Below, piece by piece: positions 12,801 to 25,600 of a stretch of DNA of 64,000 bases. The notes under the pieces are model-generated. The model saw only the letters and a list, made by a program, of their open reading frames with translations. It did no database searches and had not been told where the DNA came from. The translations under genes and the position numbers were made by a program. Positions within the stretch are counted from its first letter, which is position 1; each line of letters starts with the position of its first letter. The DNA comes from Nymphaea colorata. Lineage: Eukaryota > Streptophyta > Magnoliopsida > Nymphaeales > Nymphaeaceae. The stretch covers positions 17,470,106 through 17,534,105 of the forward strand of contig NC_045141.1 of assembly GCF_008831285.2 (NCBI RefSeq). Reading direction: 5' to 3'.

Positions 12801-13789
12801 GCATTGCTTAGGATGGATGTATAGGCTTACCTAGGCACTCAATAGCCTTGGATTTTTTTTTTCTTTTTGAAAACTTAGGTTTTTTGTTATTTTTTCATTC
12901 TTTTTTTCCCTTCTTTTGAGAATTTTTTCCTTCTGCTTTTGTGCAGTTCTTTCACTTTTTGTGGTTCATATGATTTTGCATTAAAAGTATCTGTGTGCAT
13001 GTGTGCATGAATGTGCACTCTTGTAGTTACAGTTACAGAATTATGTAGCGTAGTGTGTGTATGTATATAATTATGTATGGCACATTCACAGCATAGATAT
13101 GTCATTATATATGATAGCATTAGTATTGCATTTTATTAGTATCTTTATTTTTCTCTTCTTTTTCTTTTCCACCGCTTGGACAGAAATGTGACTATGCTTA
13201 TAATTGACATTGATATTTTAGGCAGCTTCTATACGCCTTAAACTTCAAAAAAATTAGTGAATCACCCCATGCCCGGGGCGCTGAGCAAGCAAAATCAATC
13301 TTTTTTGCCCCATCTTTCTAGGTTTGCAACCCATAACAGCTAGAAATTGTCTTCACGTGCATTTTCTAGCTTTTGTTATTTGAGGTTGTTAATCGCATTT
13401 GTAGATAGAGCTGTACTTTTTGTTACTTTTATCAATTTTCTTTTTTGCAGAAACCATAGTTTTACATTTTATAAAACATGTATTCCTGCAATATTTTGAA
13501 CTCAAAATATGCGTTCTGTTTAGACCTTTTTAACTTATGATGATTTCCTCACAATAAGAAAAAAGAGTGACAGCAGCACTGCTTAATCATCCTCCTTATA
13601 TTCAGGCAAGGAAAACCTCCGATCTTGTCAGAATTGCGTTGGTTTCCTTTGGTTGTTTCTCTTTTGTCCTTTGGACACCAGATAAGATGTACTTTTGTTA
13701 CTAGGCCCATTTGAATTGAGACTCACGAGTTACTTCCTCTTCTTTGCTTTTCCAGTGAAGCTGCCACTGCAAACACTTTGGTGTCTTAG
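9844..13789 (+). CDS. RPS13: Cytosolic 40S ribosomal protein S13 (uS15), 5 exons, 151 aa
   Basis: Exons: 9844-9866, 9960-10032, 11518-11656, 11741-11927, 13756-13789. They join in frame to 456 nt, which is 151 residues, the usual length in plants. uS15 is a small-subunit protein that binds 18S rRNA in the cytosolic ribosome. Seen in order: [12 protein letters not shown] start, [14 protein letters not shown], the [18 protein letters not shown] block (exon 3), [18 protein letters not shown] across exons 3-4, then [17 protein letters not shown] and a final [12 protein letters not shown]. The last 34-nt exon is easily missed: reading on from exon 4 meets TAG at the donor (AAATA/GTGAGT), but splicing to 13756 restores the expected C-terminus. 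A telo-box lies upstream. Introns 2 and 4 are long (about 1.5 and 1.8 kb). Confidence 0.97.
10062..10096. repeat. GT microsatellite in RPS13 intron 2
   Basis: Imperfect (TG)n run just inside the intron after the exon 2 donor. Confidence 0.8.
11280..11345. repeat. Fragment of the CCTAGG-rich repeat family in RPS13 intron 2
   Basis: Short stretch with GTCTAGG, TTGCCTAGGCGCTC and similar words, matching the arms of the repeats at 12700-12850 and in the HK5 introns. Too short for boundaries. Confidence 0.4.
12700..12850. repeat. CCTAGG-rich repeat in RPS13 intron 4
   Basis: Contains GGCCTATGTTGTCAAAG, CTCGCCTAGGCTTT, TTGCCTAGCC and TTACCTAGGCACTC. These words recur in the HK5 intron repeats at 19085-19440, 22994-23280 and 30920-31200. 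Non-coding, ends not defined. Confidence 0.5.
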
Positions 13790-14029
13790 GGAGGGGCGTG
13801 TTTCAGGTGAACGGTATGTTCAAGTATTAAATTAGGGCGTGGACGACATGTTTCTCAGATGCTGTCAGCTGCATCCGCCGAACGGAGGATGGGATGGTTC
13901 CTTCTGTTTTCGTGTCCCGTTCTACTTTGATCTTGTTCTCCATTCTGTCAATTGTCCAGACTCAGACTTTTGTTCTGTTAAGTGGGATTCATGCTGAACG
14001 ATGAGCCTATTTGGCAAATTTTGGTTGGT

Positions 14030-17000
14030 GGGTGACAAATTTATTTTTTGGCTGTTGAAGGCAAGAGAAATTTAATGCGTGATCTTTTAGCTTGAACACA
14101 GTTGGCCACATAAATTGGAAATCTCTTCTTTTCTTTTATGCTCAAAGGAGCAAAATAAAATAATGCAGCACCTTAAAGCATGGTACTTTTGTAAATAACT
14201 TTTATAAGAATCTACGAGAAAATGATTCCTCTTGAAGATTTTGCCATTTTTCTCGGGGTAAAATTTGTCTCCGGGAAGACTCGTTCGTTGAAAATTTTCT
14301 AAATACAATTAATGAATGTGTCTCGGTTCTTCGAACCTCCCATGCTTGAACTGAGGTATGGTGGAAAATGGCCATCCTTAGTTTTCTTTTTCTGCAAAAC
14401 AGAGAACATGCCCAAACGATGACAGCGTACCCAACACTAATAAAGTCAGAGCTATAGGAGTTGGGACAGTATGATTGGGCTTCGGCTGTCAAGAGCAATC
14501 ATGATTGAAGTCTTAATAATGGATCTACCGCGCTACGGTTTATTTGTTCATGTCTGTTAATGGTTGAGATAAAGATGGTAGTCAGCAACGGCGTGTTATC
14601 ATTCAAGATTAATGACGCTGCTATTAGCAGTTCCGAGTTGCAACAATCACAGCAAAGCAGATCGCAGGGCAACTCATTCTCAAAAGGAAAGAGAGTAATC
14701 GTATCTTCAAAAATAATGGAAGAACACTGAAGATGGCAAGAATATCCATCGTGATAAGAAGGATTAGAATTGCAGCAATATTCAGAGGGATAAGGGAGAT
14801 GCTAATCTGAAGTTAAAACTGCAGGAAATGGTTGTTTACAAATTAAACTGAAGATGACGGCAGACTTCATGGAGCTCTTTTCATTTTACAGAGAATTTTT
14901 AAGCCAGTAAATCCATCAGAAAATTATAGAAGCGATAGATATAAAAATCTGCTCGATGTATAACCATTATTCATTCAGTTGATAAGACGTATCGTGCAGT
15001 CAATAACCATTATTCATTCAGCTGAACCATGTGAAATTTATCTCTTCCCTGTCGTTTCTGTTTTTCTTGAATGTCTACTTCCCTTTTCAGCCAACTTATG
15101 GTGTTCCAGGGTTTTTAACGACCCTCTGTGATTATCTAATTGTGGAACAGCTTTAATAATCGTTGCTTTTCAATTCACCTCGCAGTGTTATATATCCAGT
15201 GAAGGCATGGAGCAACAGAGAATGGAGAACCCAGTTCATCGTCGCTCCAGCGGAGAAGAATTATCATTCATATTTCACATTCTTTTTATCGTATATTAAC
15301 AAGCCTAACAGAGTGCTACCAACCTAGCGAAGAGCCTCTGGTGATGGCGCCAGAACTAAGAACAAATACGGTTTTGCTAATGATTCTATTCCTTGAAGCA
15401 GCTGCTACTTATCATGGATCAGAAAGCTTGGAGAAGGTGCAAATGACATTGTTTTATTTTGGCTGCTTAAATTTGCTTACAGAGACACAGCCAACTGCAT
15501 CAACTGTGTTGATTTGGCTGGATAGGTAAAATTAAATCGTTTCGAGGAATCGAAATTTGTTAGGGAACCAAAGCACATTAGATTAGGACGGTCAAGATTA
15601 AAATGTGAACATTGCGGGAAGTGGAAACCAGTCAGTCACCTGTTGTCCTAAACCGTCGTGAGACCTAGCCTTGCCTTTTCTCTTTTCAAGTTTTGTGAGG
15701 GAAAATTGAAATATTTTTCTTAGACTTGCTTCTCTGAGTTTTGAATAGATGTCAGGAGCAAAACATGTGGAGTATATAAAACATATACTAAAAAAATCAA
15801 AACAAAAAGTTCTGTCATGAAGTTAATTTATAGCGATATTTCAAGGCTGCAATGCCAGTATCATAGGCTTTCTGAACACGAAAATGCAGTATCAAGTATC
15901 ATGTGACCAGCAATACTTAGTAACCATTCTCAAGGAGTTGCATATGGAACAGACTAACAGAGTGAAACTAGAGTAGAAAACGAGGATATGTATTTAAGTT
16001 ATGTTTGGTGGCACTATTTAATCGTGACCGGCTGATTACTCTCTCCCGTTTAGTTTTGGTTATAACTTTTTACGTTAATTTAGAAATGTCCACTTCAGTC
16101 TTTCTTGTGAAGTCGCACATTCATCGATTTCTATACTGCCAATGAGCATCTGATTTCTATACTGACTTGAACGTTTTCTCCCTTTAGGTTTTTCTCATCA
16201 TTCGTTTTTTGGAAAAAATTGACAATACTTTCTAATATGTTTCCGCCTTCGTTTACTGTTGCAGAATCACCCTCTAAGGCAGCTAACATTGAAGAGTAAT
16301 GACGGAAACAATCTTCCCTCATGAAATGTCATTAACGCTCTGAATGATGATGTTGTAATAAAACAAATAGAAAACATGTATGTGTCGGTTGCTGGCACTG
16401 GGAAGAGTTTGCAATGACATGAAATATAAATGATTTGATAAAACAGTTCAGAAATATTACAACAGATGCATGCAGTTTTCAGCACGCGATGCAAATGGCG
16501 GGGATAGAGCAGTCAAACGTGATTAGATAAGATGGATCTCGTGGTAGTTTACAGTCTAGAAGATGAACATGAAAAAAAAATCAACTTAACCAATAAACAT
16601 ATTCTGTCTTCTCCATGTTGCCAATTTCTTTTCAATGAAAAGTCTGAGCGAGTACGAGGTTACTTTCCGTACAAAATAAGATCCCCTAAAAGGACCAAAC
16701 CGTATCGGCTTCGGTTTCCTATGAAAATTAGGAGGTTGCCACCAAGAAACTTTTAATCTTCTTCAAGGTTGGGCTCCGGACAAACCACATGGACGATGTG
16801 AGAAGCAGCTTCCAAATAATAAGCCAAATCAAATTGATTTGGGATGGCATTTTTTAAACATTTTTTTTTTCAATTGTTAGAACGGCAACAAGGTCTTCTA
16901 AGAAATAAAAAGCAAAAGTGGAAATTTTGAACATGAATCAACGATTTTGATCTATAAGGTTCAATCGCTGGAAAAATGACAGCTAATAACCATTAAAAGT

Positions 17001-17640
17001 AACAGAAAAGCAAAATAGTTAAAAACTAATAAAGCTATCGCAATTGAATCAATTCACCAGCTGCATTTTCGACCTATGTCAATCTGAATCGATGACTATA
17101 ATCGATTTTATGCACTGGATGGAGTTTTAAGCAATTTGTTTTCATTTCCATCCAAATAAACGAAAATTAAGGAAATACAAACAACCTTCGTGGTAAATAC
17201 GAAATTTTGTATATTAAAAAAAAATACTAGGAAGATTTATGTAAACTAAGAAATGGATAGGGACAGTTCTCATAACCGATAACCTAAAGATCCTGAAAGT
17301 AGTGATAAATATGAAAGTTTCTAATACGAATCCTTGTATAACCAGAATTCTTAATTTTAGAAAAGAAACTTTTAGAAACACCGAGCTTAAAAAGTTAAAA
17401 AGCGTAACTGCTTTCACAAACTCTCTTATTGTTTTCATGTATGCGCTTTAGCCCATGTCATGACGAGTTAATAAAAAAAGATATCATGCCTGATTAGTAT
17501 ACTCAGTTTCACTGTGCAAAGATGTATTATCTAACCCTGCCATAGAGATCAGAGAATGCTGATATAAAAGACCTTGCATCTTTCAGGAGGTTATTTTTCT
17601 TTCCTTTTCCTAGAAAAAATATACAGCTACTAATATACAA
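14030..17640. other. Convergent intergenic region between RPS13 and HK5
   Basis: About 3.6 kb AT-rich DNA between the 3' ends of two convergent genes. Chance frames only (longest under 100 codons), no domain, RNA gene or clear repeat found. Confidence 0.55.
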
Positions 17641-17644
17641 AGAT

Positions 17645-19567
17645 TCACCGTGGCAAAAACGCATCAAGGCAATCTTTCAGCTTATGAAAGGTCATAGGTT
17701 TAGAAACAAAAGAATCCATACCATTTGCAAGGCATTCAACAGGGCTCTCAGCCAATGCATTAGCTGTCATCTGCAATAACCAACAAAAGACAAGGACATT
17801 GACTTGATAAGTATCATAAACTATAACAAGGATAATCTTTTTTCTAGTTCAAGCCACAGTATTTTCAGGTTAACCAGTTCTGGTAAAAAAGCAGGAGATT
17901 CTAGAGTAAGAATCATAAAGATGAAATGAACATGGATGATGTCGGTACACTCCCAACCAGAACGCTATACTGTTTCCTAAGGTCATTTTCTTATGATCAA
18001 TTACTTTAGTGATTTAATCAGTCCCGACCTTGAAACTGGAAAAGCTTATGCTTGAAATAAACCCAACAGCTTAGGATCTTCCATCTTTTGAATAATATTA
18101 CATTAGCTCTTTCCTATTATTATAATCTCCTTCCTCAACGAAACTAATGCCATTTATTATTGTCAAATAATTGAATGGCACGATTCCATGTCCTGTAAAA
18201 GTTTCATCCAGCACTAGAGATTCGATACATTATAAAGGAAGGAAAAACTAGAACGTGATTAACCAGATACATCATCTGATACTAGATGAATGTGCTGATT
18301 AAAAAGATTCCTGCCAATAATACTATGGCCTTTTTTATAGCCATTTTGCTAATACAATTACGAAAATACATAAACAGGAATTTAAACAACCAAGAAATTT
18401 GAGTTTTAATTGCTACAAGCCTACAATAATCACGTGCAAGGGAAGTATAGAAGGTTAAGCTGAATTTTAAGAGGAATCAGTTAGGGGGGATCACTCAGTT
18501 CATCTTGAAAACCAAGAAAAGTTTGATTTGCTGACACAACACTGGATCCATGTGACATCCATCAGTAGGGGATGTAACATTCATCTAAACGAGAAAATTA
18601 GCTACTAGCATAATATATCACTCCAGTCTTACATATTCCCCATCTATACTGCATTCCAAGTATTTTCTGAGCAGTCCAACTATTTTATAAAGTCAATTAG
18701 TAACTGAACTCGTTGTGATTTGTCACATCATCCAGGCAAGGCAAGAGGACCCAGCTAGACTGACATGAATGAGGCACATGGAAAATTCTCCACAACACAA
18801 TTCCTGAACATGAACAAATACGTCACCTACACGTTTGATTCCCAAGTAACATCAAACAGCTAACTGTTACCATGACAGATCATTACAAAATGTATCCATC
18901 TACTTTATGGATTTCAAAAACTACTTCACATTATCAGCACAAATTTTGGTTTGTTTCTTATAGATAATTACTTATGATGAGTACTTCTAAATATATGTCA
19001 CGTTCTGTACATGCTCACACATGATCAACTAAAGCTTATGAACCAATGTACTATATATCATACTGCATCATACCATAAGCAAGATTAGGCACTAGGTGCT
19101 GGGCAGCCACCTAGATCCCTAGTCTGAGGCACCAAGGCAGCCCAAACATGAAAATTATTATTTTCATAAAATTTTAGATTCAGAAATTAAATCTTTTGGT
19201 TTAGACTATCTTATAATGCATTGAGGTGGATGAATGGAGGCAGAGGAGTTTCCCACACTTTCCAAGACTTCACTTGTTTTGGTATAGCCCCTTTTCCTCT
19301 TCCCTCCACTCTTCTTTATCTTTCTTTTCTGCCAAAATATGACTGCCCAAGTCTCTTTGCCGGTCTGCCATCTAGGCTCACCTATGTTTTTAACTACATA
19401 GGCATTTTTACCTACATTGGCACATGTATCACAACTAGAGAAATAACCAATCAGGACTACTGATGGCAAAATATTGCTTTCAGGGTGGAAACGCCCACCA
19501 TGACTTAGGATCCTCAAAAGGAAAAGGTTCAGCATTTAAATGCCAATACTGACCAGGAGGTTTACCT

Positions 19568-19605
<38 letters not shown>

Positions 19606-22600
19606 CATGAGACACTAGTACAGGAGACACATCTTTCTACTTTTACAAATTTCTGTTGCTTTGTGTTTTAAAAGACTTGAAAATGAAATTCATGATATCT
19701 ATGAAATGTTTCATTATAGAATATTTCATACCTTATTTGGTAACTGACTTGTATGGGACTATTACACAATTAAAAGACTGCTATTAACCACAGTTTCATA
19801 GGAGCATTCTGCCAAAATGGAAGGTTAAATGGTTAGATTTGGACCCCATACATTCTCTTTATGTGCAGTGTAATAGAGAAACTTATTTCCCAGAACTCTC
19901 GTTGCTCCCAAGACAACAAGCTAGACTTGGCAAACAATGGTTGAAGAAATAAAACAGAAAATATTTTCTACTCTTGTGGGCGTATTTGAAACTTGATACT
20001 CACATTAAATTCTACATAATCTTTTATGTAGCTAACCAATATAAAGGTGATAATCATGTCCAGAAACAAAAAACAACTCTCATATTGTATTTTCCCTTTT
20101 TTCAGGTCAAACTTGTCACGAGATTAAAAACCAACAACCTGACATTTTCTCGCATCAATACATTGAGAAATGAAAAAGAAGTTCGCTTCAACATTTTGTA
20201 GCATGGCATTACGTTCGTGCAATCAGTTTCATGAAAAACTCTCAAAAGCAGGGTTCAGAAATACAAGCATCTAGCCAACTTTTGCAGTGAAATACTGAAG
20301 ACAGGCATCTCTTTTCCCTTTAATTATGCATATAAATTTTATGTTATTTCCTGAGAAACTTCACATTCAGCAATAGCACAAAAAAAATCACACGCTAGTA
20401 TGCTAACTAAAAACTGAAAAGCATGTTCAGGGTAAAGAGTTCTGCTACGTTGCACGTGACAAAGCTCATGATCAAAGTATAATATCTCCCAAAAAAATTT
20501 GAATTTTACATAAAAGAGAGCTTCATCATCAACTTACTGCAATAATTGGGATTCTTTTGCATTGTGTTGTTGAATTTGGTCCATGAGACTCAACACTCGA
20601 GGAAGGCAATTTGGCCTCGTCTTTTGGCACAACAGTATCATCCCATTTTCCTGTCTCTTCAAAAGAGCGAATTAGCCTTGCTGCTTGAAGTCCATCCATT
20701 ACTGGCATGCATACATCCTGCATTTAAGTGAAAGCCAGTCACATAAGCACATCAATAAAATTCATACCCAATACTCAGGGACCATGACATGTTGAAGAAT
20801 TTGAAAGGCCACTCTCAAATGCATGATATGCTCAGTGACCACGATATGTTGAAGAATTTGAAAGGCCACTCCTAAATGCATGATGTGCGAAACAAGGTAA
20901 AGCAATAACAATTTTCAAGCTGCAAGCTCACTAGTTAAGGCCTCACTGAAATCAAAGGTATATTTGTGTAGTGAAGACGCAAACAATTTCAGTTCATTCC
21001 AAATTAGAAAATGTTGCTAGAGCAAAGTGGGAGCTGCTTCTATTATTGGTTAGAAATTAAATTAGCAGGTAGCTGGTCATAGTGAACATCCCTCATCATA
21101 AGATCAAAGTGGAAAAATTTGGAGCATGTAAGACAGATCTCTGAGTTTTCATGAACTTTCTATATATTATTACAACCAAAAGGATGTTTCCCAAAAAAGG
21201 TAGCTTGATGATTCCCTGACTCCCTGTACTTTTAATGATAATTCCCTGAGAAATGAAGAGATGCATGAGCTAGGAAAATATGTAAAATTATCATACCAAA
21301 GTGCTGACAAAGAATGTAAGTAGGACAGACTCAAGGTCAGATCTAATATATCAGCAAATCCAACTTAATTATCTCCAATTTAATTTGATTTGTATCCAGA
21401 GCTGAACTTGGGGTTTAATCATTTAGAATGGAACATAAGCCCAGCCCTAAAGATGAAGATCAATTGCAAGGAAATGTTACGAGAAATATAGTGAAATAAG
21501 TTTTACCTAAAAAAATGGACAGAAAATTATTGTTATCATGTTATATAAATATATTCTGTTTCAAATGTAGTGTATAGTAAAAGAGAATAGTACCATTAAA
21601 ACTAGATCATATTCAGAAGACTGAACGGCATGCACTGCTTCCAATCCGTTGTACACTACATCTATATGATGACCCAACTGCTTCATCATTGACCGTGCCA
21701 CCATCACATTGATCTTGTTATCTTCAACGAGGAGGATCCTGGGTTTTGACCTGGAATTTTTTGGTTCCAAGGTGCTAACTGTTGCCGTGCCACAGCTTTT
21801 AGCAGATTTCTCATCCTCCTGACTCTGATGTGTTTTCTGACATTCTTCCAGACCCATCATCTTCGAGCTGCTTGGTGCCTCACAAATTTCATGGGAAAGC
21901 GTATCGCAACTTGAATTTCTTTGGTCATTAACATTGTCATCACTTTTTGTCATGTTTTTGTCATCACTATCAAGCCTTAAATGCCTTTCTGATGAACCTT
22001 CATGGTCCAAAAATGATTCTGAAGTGTTTGTAAGTGAGCAAGAATCATCAAGTGCTGGCTCTCTGGCACCATGATTTAAGGAACAAGGTTGCGTCAAAAC
22101 TGGAGGCAATCCAATTGTTGCATTAATGGTGTTGGTGAGGTTATTGTTTAGTGGTGAAGGCTTCATCCTTCCACCAACTGATAATAATACTCTAGGTGGA
22201 AAGTGAAAATGTCCTTCTTTAGCCTCCTCCATGCCAGAAAATGATAGAGTGTGATGGTTGGGCAGACCTCCAATTTCATTATCAGTATCATCTGATACCT
22301 CCTCTTCTTGAGGAACATGGCAAGGCAGTACAAATGTGAATGTTGAACCACAATTTTCATGACTTGTAACACTCAGCTTTCCTCCCATTAATTCCACCTG
22401 TGTCAAATGTTTCAACTAATCAATAGCAAGTCAACATACAATCTTGCATTAAGAACAATTACAAGTACCAAAACAAAATCGACAAAACTACATAACATTA
22501 TGAAGAGAATTTGAACTTTCATGCCTTAATATGCAATGCATGTAACTGAAAATATAGAAAACTTTAAAATAAAAGAAACCCAAAGCACTGTCAATATGCA

Positions 22601-25600
22601 CATAATTGGCCAAGTTAAATTTTTTGAGATACTTCACCCACACAATTGGAGAAGAAAAACAAATTACATGAACCATATATGGCTCACAGTTCTTAAGTAA
22701 GCTATATAGAAGACTAAACATGATTTCCTTACAAGCTATTTTAATAGCTTTATTTTACTTGCTAGCTTTGAATAAAAGAATGAATAAAATGATGAAGAAA
22801 CTAAGTGCATTATGTAATCTTTCCAAATAATAAAATTAGAATAAATCACAAAAAATATTGGTTAGTGTAACAAGAAGTCAACCTTTTGACAGAAACAGCC
22901 AGCAGTCTCTAGCTTAGTAGAAAAATCCAAAGGAGATGTTTTAAGTTTTAACAAACAGTCCCTAGGCAAGAACGTGAGTAGCCTTACAATCATTTACAAG
23001 AACAAAAAAGGCTGGCAGCTTATGTAGTCAAAAGTGTTAGGGGGCCTAAGTGCTGGAACTTCAAAAAGGAGGAGCCTAGGTAGGCCTAAAAGGATGAAAG
23101 AGGGGAAGAAAGAAGACAAGAAAAAAAATAAAAAAAACAAAGAAGAAGAACAAAGAAAGTAAAGTAGAAGTTGAAGAAAGTTTAACACTTTTTTATAATT
23201 AGGTGCCTAGGTGATACAACCTAGTTCAAAAGGTGGCCATCCAGGCCTAGACATGCCTAGGCAGGCTCTCTTAAGACACACTTTTGGCTGCATAGCTGAC
23301 AGAAGCAAAGCTTGAAAGCTGACAGGAGCAAAGCTCGAGGATGCAGTCTCACCAACTGCTTGCAGATGGCAAGGCCAAGTCCTGTTCCACCATATTTCCG
23401 GGCATGGTCTGCACTGACTTGCATGTATTTCTTAAATAGTGTTGGCAATGCCTTCTCTACACATGCAAGAAGACATATATCAAATATGATAAAGATTATA
23501 AGCAGAAATAACTAGAGTTGTTCCATAAAGCAAGATAACACAGAGAATGCAACCAAAACATCATATTTGTTGCAAGAAATCACCTGGTATGCCAATACCA
23601 GTGTCATATACATCACAACCTAGCCACACAATTGTTCCATCTGGACAATGAAGCTTCTCCTTGTCTGCATCTGACAAAGATGGAACGTTGCTTATTGAAG
23701 GTCTGGAACCTTCACTGAGACCATTGTGCTGACTTTGATCTTCTTTATCTATTTGATAAGATGATGCCTGCTGAGAACCATGAGATGCAGTAGAGACAGT
23801 TGCTTTACTGTCGATATTTGCCTGATCAGCATTCAAAGAGTTTTGGTAACGTTCTTTAACACTTTCAGAACAATGTTCTGGTATCACATACAGATTTATG
23901 CCAACTTTTCCTTCATGTGTAAATTTGACGGCATTGCTGAAAATTTAACATGAGATGTTAGAGCTTGTTGATAGATGCATAATAGTAAAAAATAAGAAAA
24001 ATAAAAAACTTTGTTACGCAAGAAAAAAATACGACAAACAACTCTATACATGTGTGTGCATGCATGCATGGTGGAGGGGGGAAGAGAGAGAGAAACAGAG
24101 AGACAGAGGGAGTAGTCAACTAATTATAAGTCCCATGTCAACCACTGAGCTAAATGTGCTAAAAAATAATCAAAATATTGAATCCAGTTTACATTCTTAG
24201 CAGTTGCAACTTGCAAGGCTCCATATAAAAAATAACACAATTGATTTGCATCTGGTGTTCAACCTACTCAGGGGGCTGGCTGCTTTGGACTTACATGAAT
24301 GCACACATGTGAAAGTCATAGCTGGTGAGCACTCAATGACATTGCTATTATCCTGCTTCATTGCTTTTTTTTTTTTTTTTGGTACTCTGATAATAACAAG
24401 ATTTCCTCCAGCAAAGTGCAGTAACCAGAGGTAGGTCTCACTTTTTGACCGAATCAAGTCCTTCACATACTTGTATTTTAAAAGGCTTGGCTACTGGTGC
24501 ATAATGGCTGTGAAGTTGCTTCTGTTGGCTTAGATAGTTCAAAATCTAGTTCTAAATATGTGAATATTATGCACACATCCATATGTGAAATATTCACATA
24601 TAATTATTGGCTTATGTCAACCTGGAAATTTTTTTTATTGTTTTCATTTCCTTAAACTGAGAATACAGTTCTGGCCATCAAGTTTTCAGATGATAGACGT
24701 GATAATTGATGATTCATGCATAATATATGCAAATAAAGACGGAAGTGGTTTCTGCAATCACAAACCAACTGAGGTGGAGATGAGCAAAAATTAAGTAGCC
24801 TTTAAAGATACTAGGCATATGCCTACAAATAAGCTTAAAAAAAAGAAGCCTAATAATAAAAAGAATCTTACGTAATCAAGTTTGTTAGAATCTGCCGAAT
24901 CCTTAGCACATCACCAATGACCTAGCATCAAAGCATGGTAGTCAAATTGGCAGGACAGACAAACAAAACTTGCAGGCTAGTAACATCAACATAGTGAATA
25001 GATTAAACTAATAAATGTACAACTTTAAGTATACTTGTATTCATTCTCTTCAAAATCCTACTAAAACTAATAGAATCAAGAGTTGGAGGATTCTTAAATG
25101 TCCTTCCCAACATTTTCAGAAAATCAACCCTTGACACTTCTGCTTGATATTAATCAACAAATGGGGTTGACATTCCAAGAGTCAATATTCATAAATAATA
25201 ATAATAATAATAACAATAATAATAATGATGAATAGACCTTATATTAAAGAATCCAGGGTCAGTAATTTGACAGAGTAAAAGAGGAATATTACATGTCCCC
25301 TCTTACTTTGCATAAAAAAGAAGTGCTATTATCTCAGCATGACATCCTCTCTCATCAGAACATTACTAAAAGTTTCCCTATATATCTGCATTCCATGCTC
25401 TAGAAAGGCCACTCTAGATCTGACGTTACATATTTGTGAGCATGTTAATAATCTTCTTATTCAAAAACTCATGAAAGTGCTACTTTTTGCCATTAACATT
25501 TAAGATACCGCAGAGCTAATTATATCACTCAGAGCCTCACAAAAAAACTCCAGAGATTCAAGACAACAAAAAATCAGACAATAAGAGAGCAGCCTGTGTG

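Larger units (their letters stand above)
17771..20537 (-). other. HK5 intron 11 (2.8 kb), interrupts the receiver domain
   Basis: The longest HK5 intron lies between IPIIA and MTANA, so it separates the phospho-acceptor Asp from the conserved Thr and Lys. It carries a CCTAGG-rich repeat (19085-19440) and a TA microsatellite. No nested gene seen. Confidence 0.8.

Noticed and set aside
13530-13600. TATGATGATTTC in RPS13 intron 4 as box C of an intronic snoRNA (animal RPS13 introns host U14)
   Set aside because: No CTGA box D with flanking stem at suitable distance was found.
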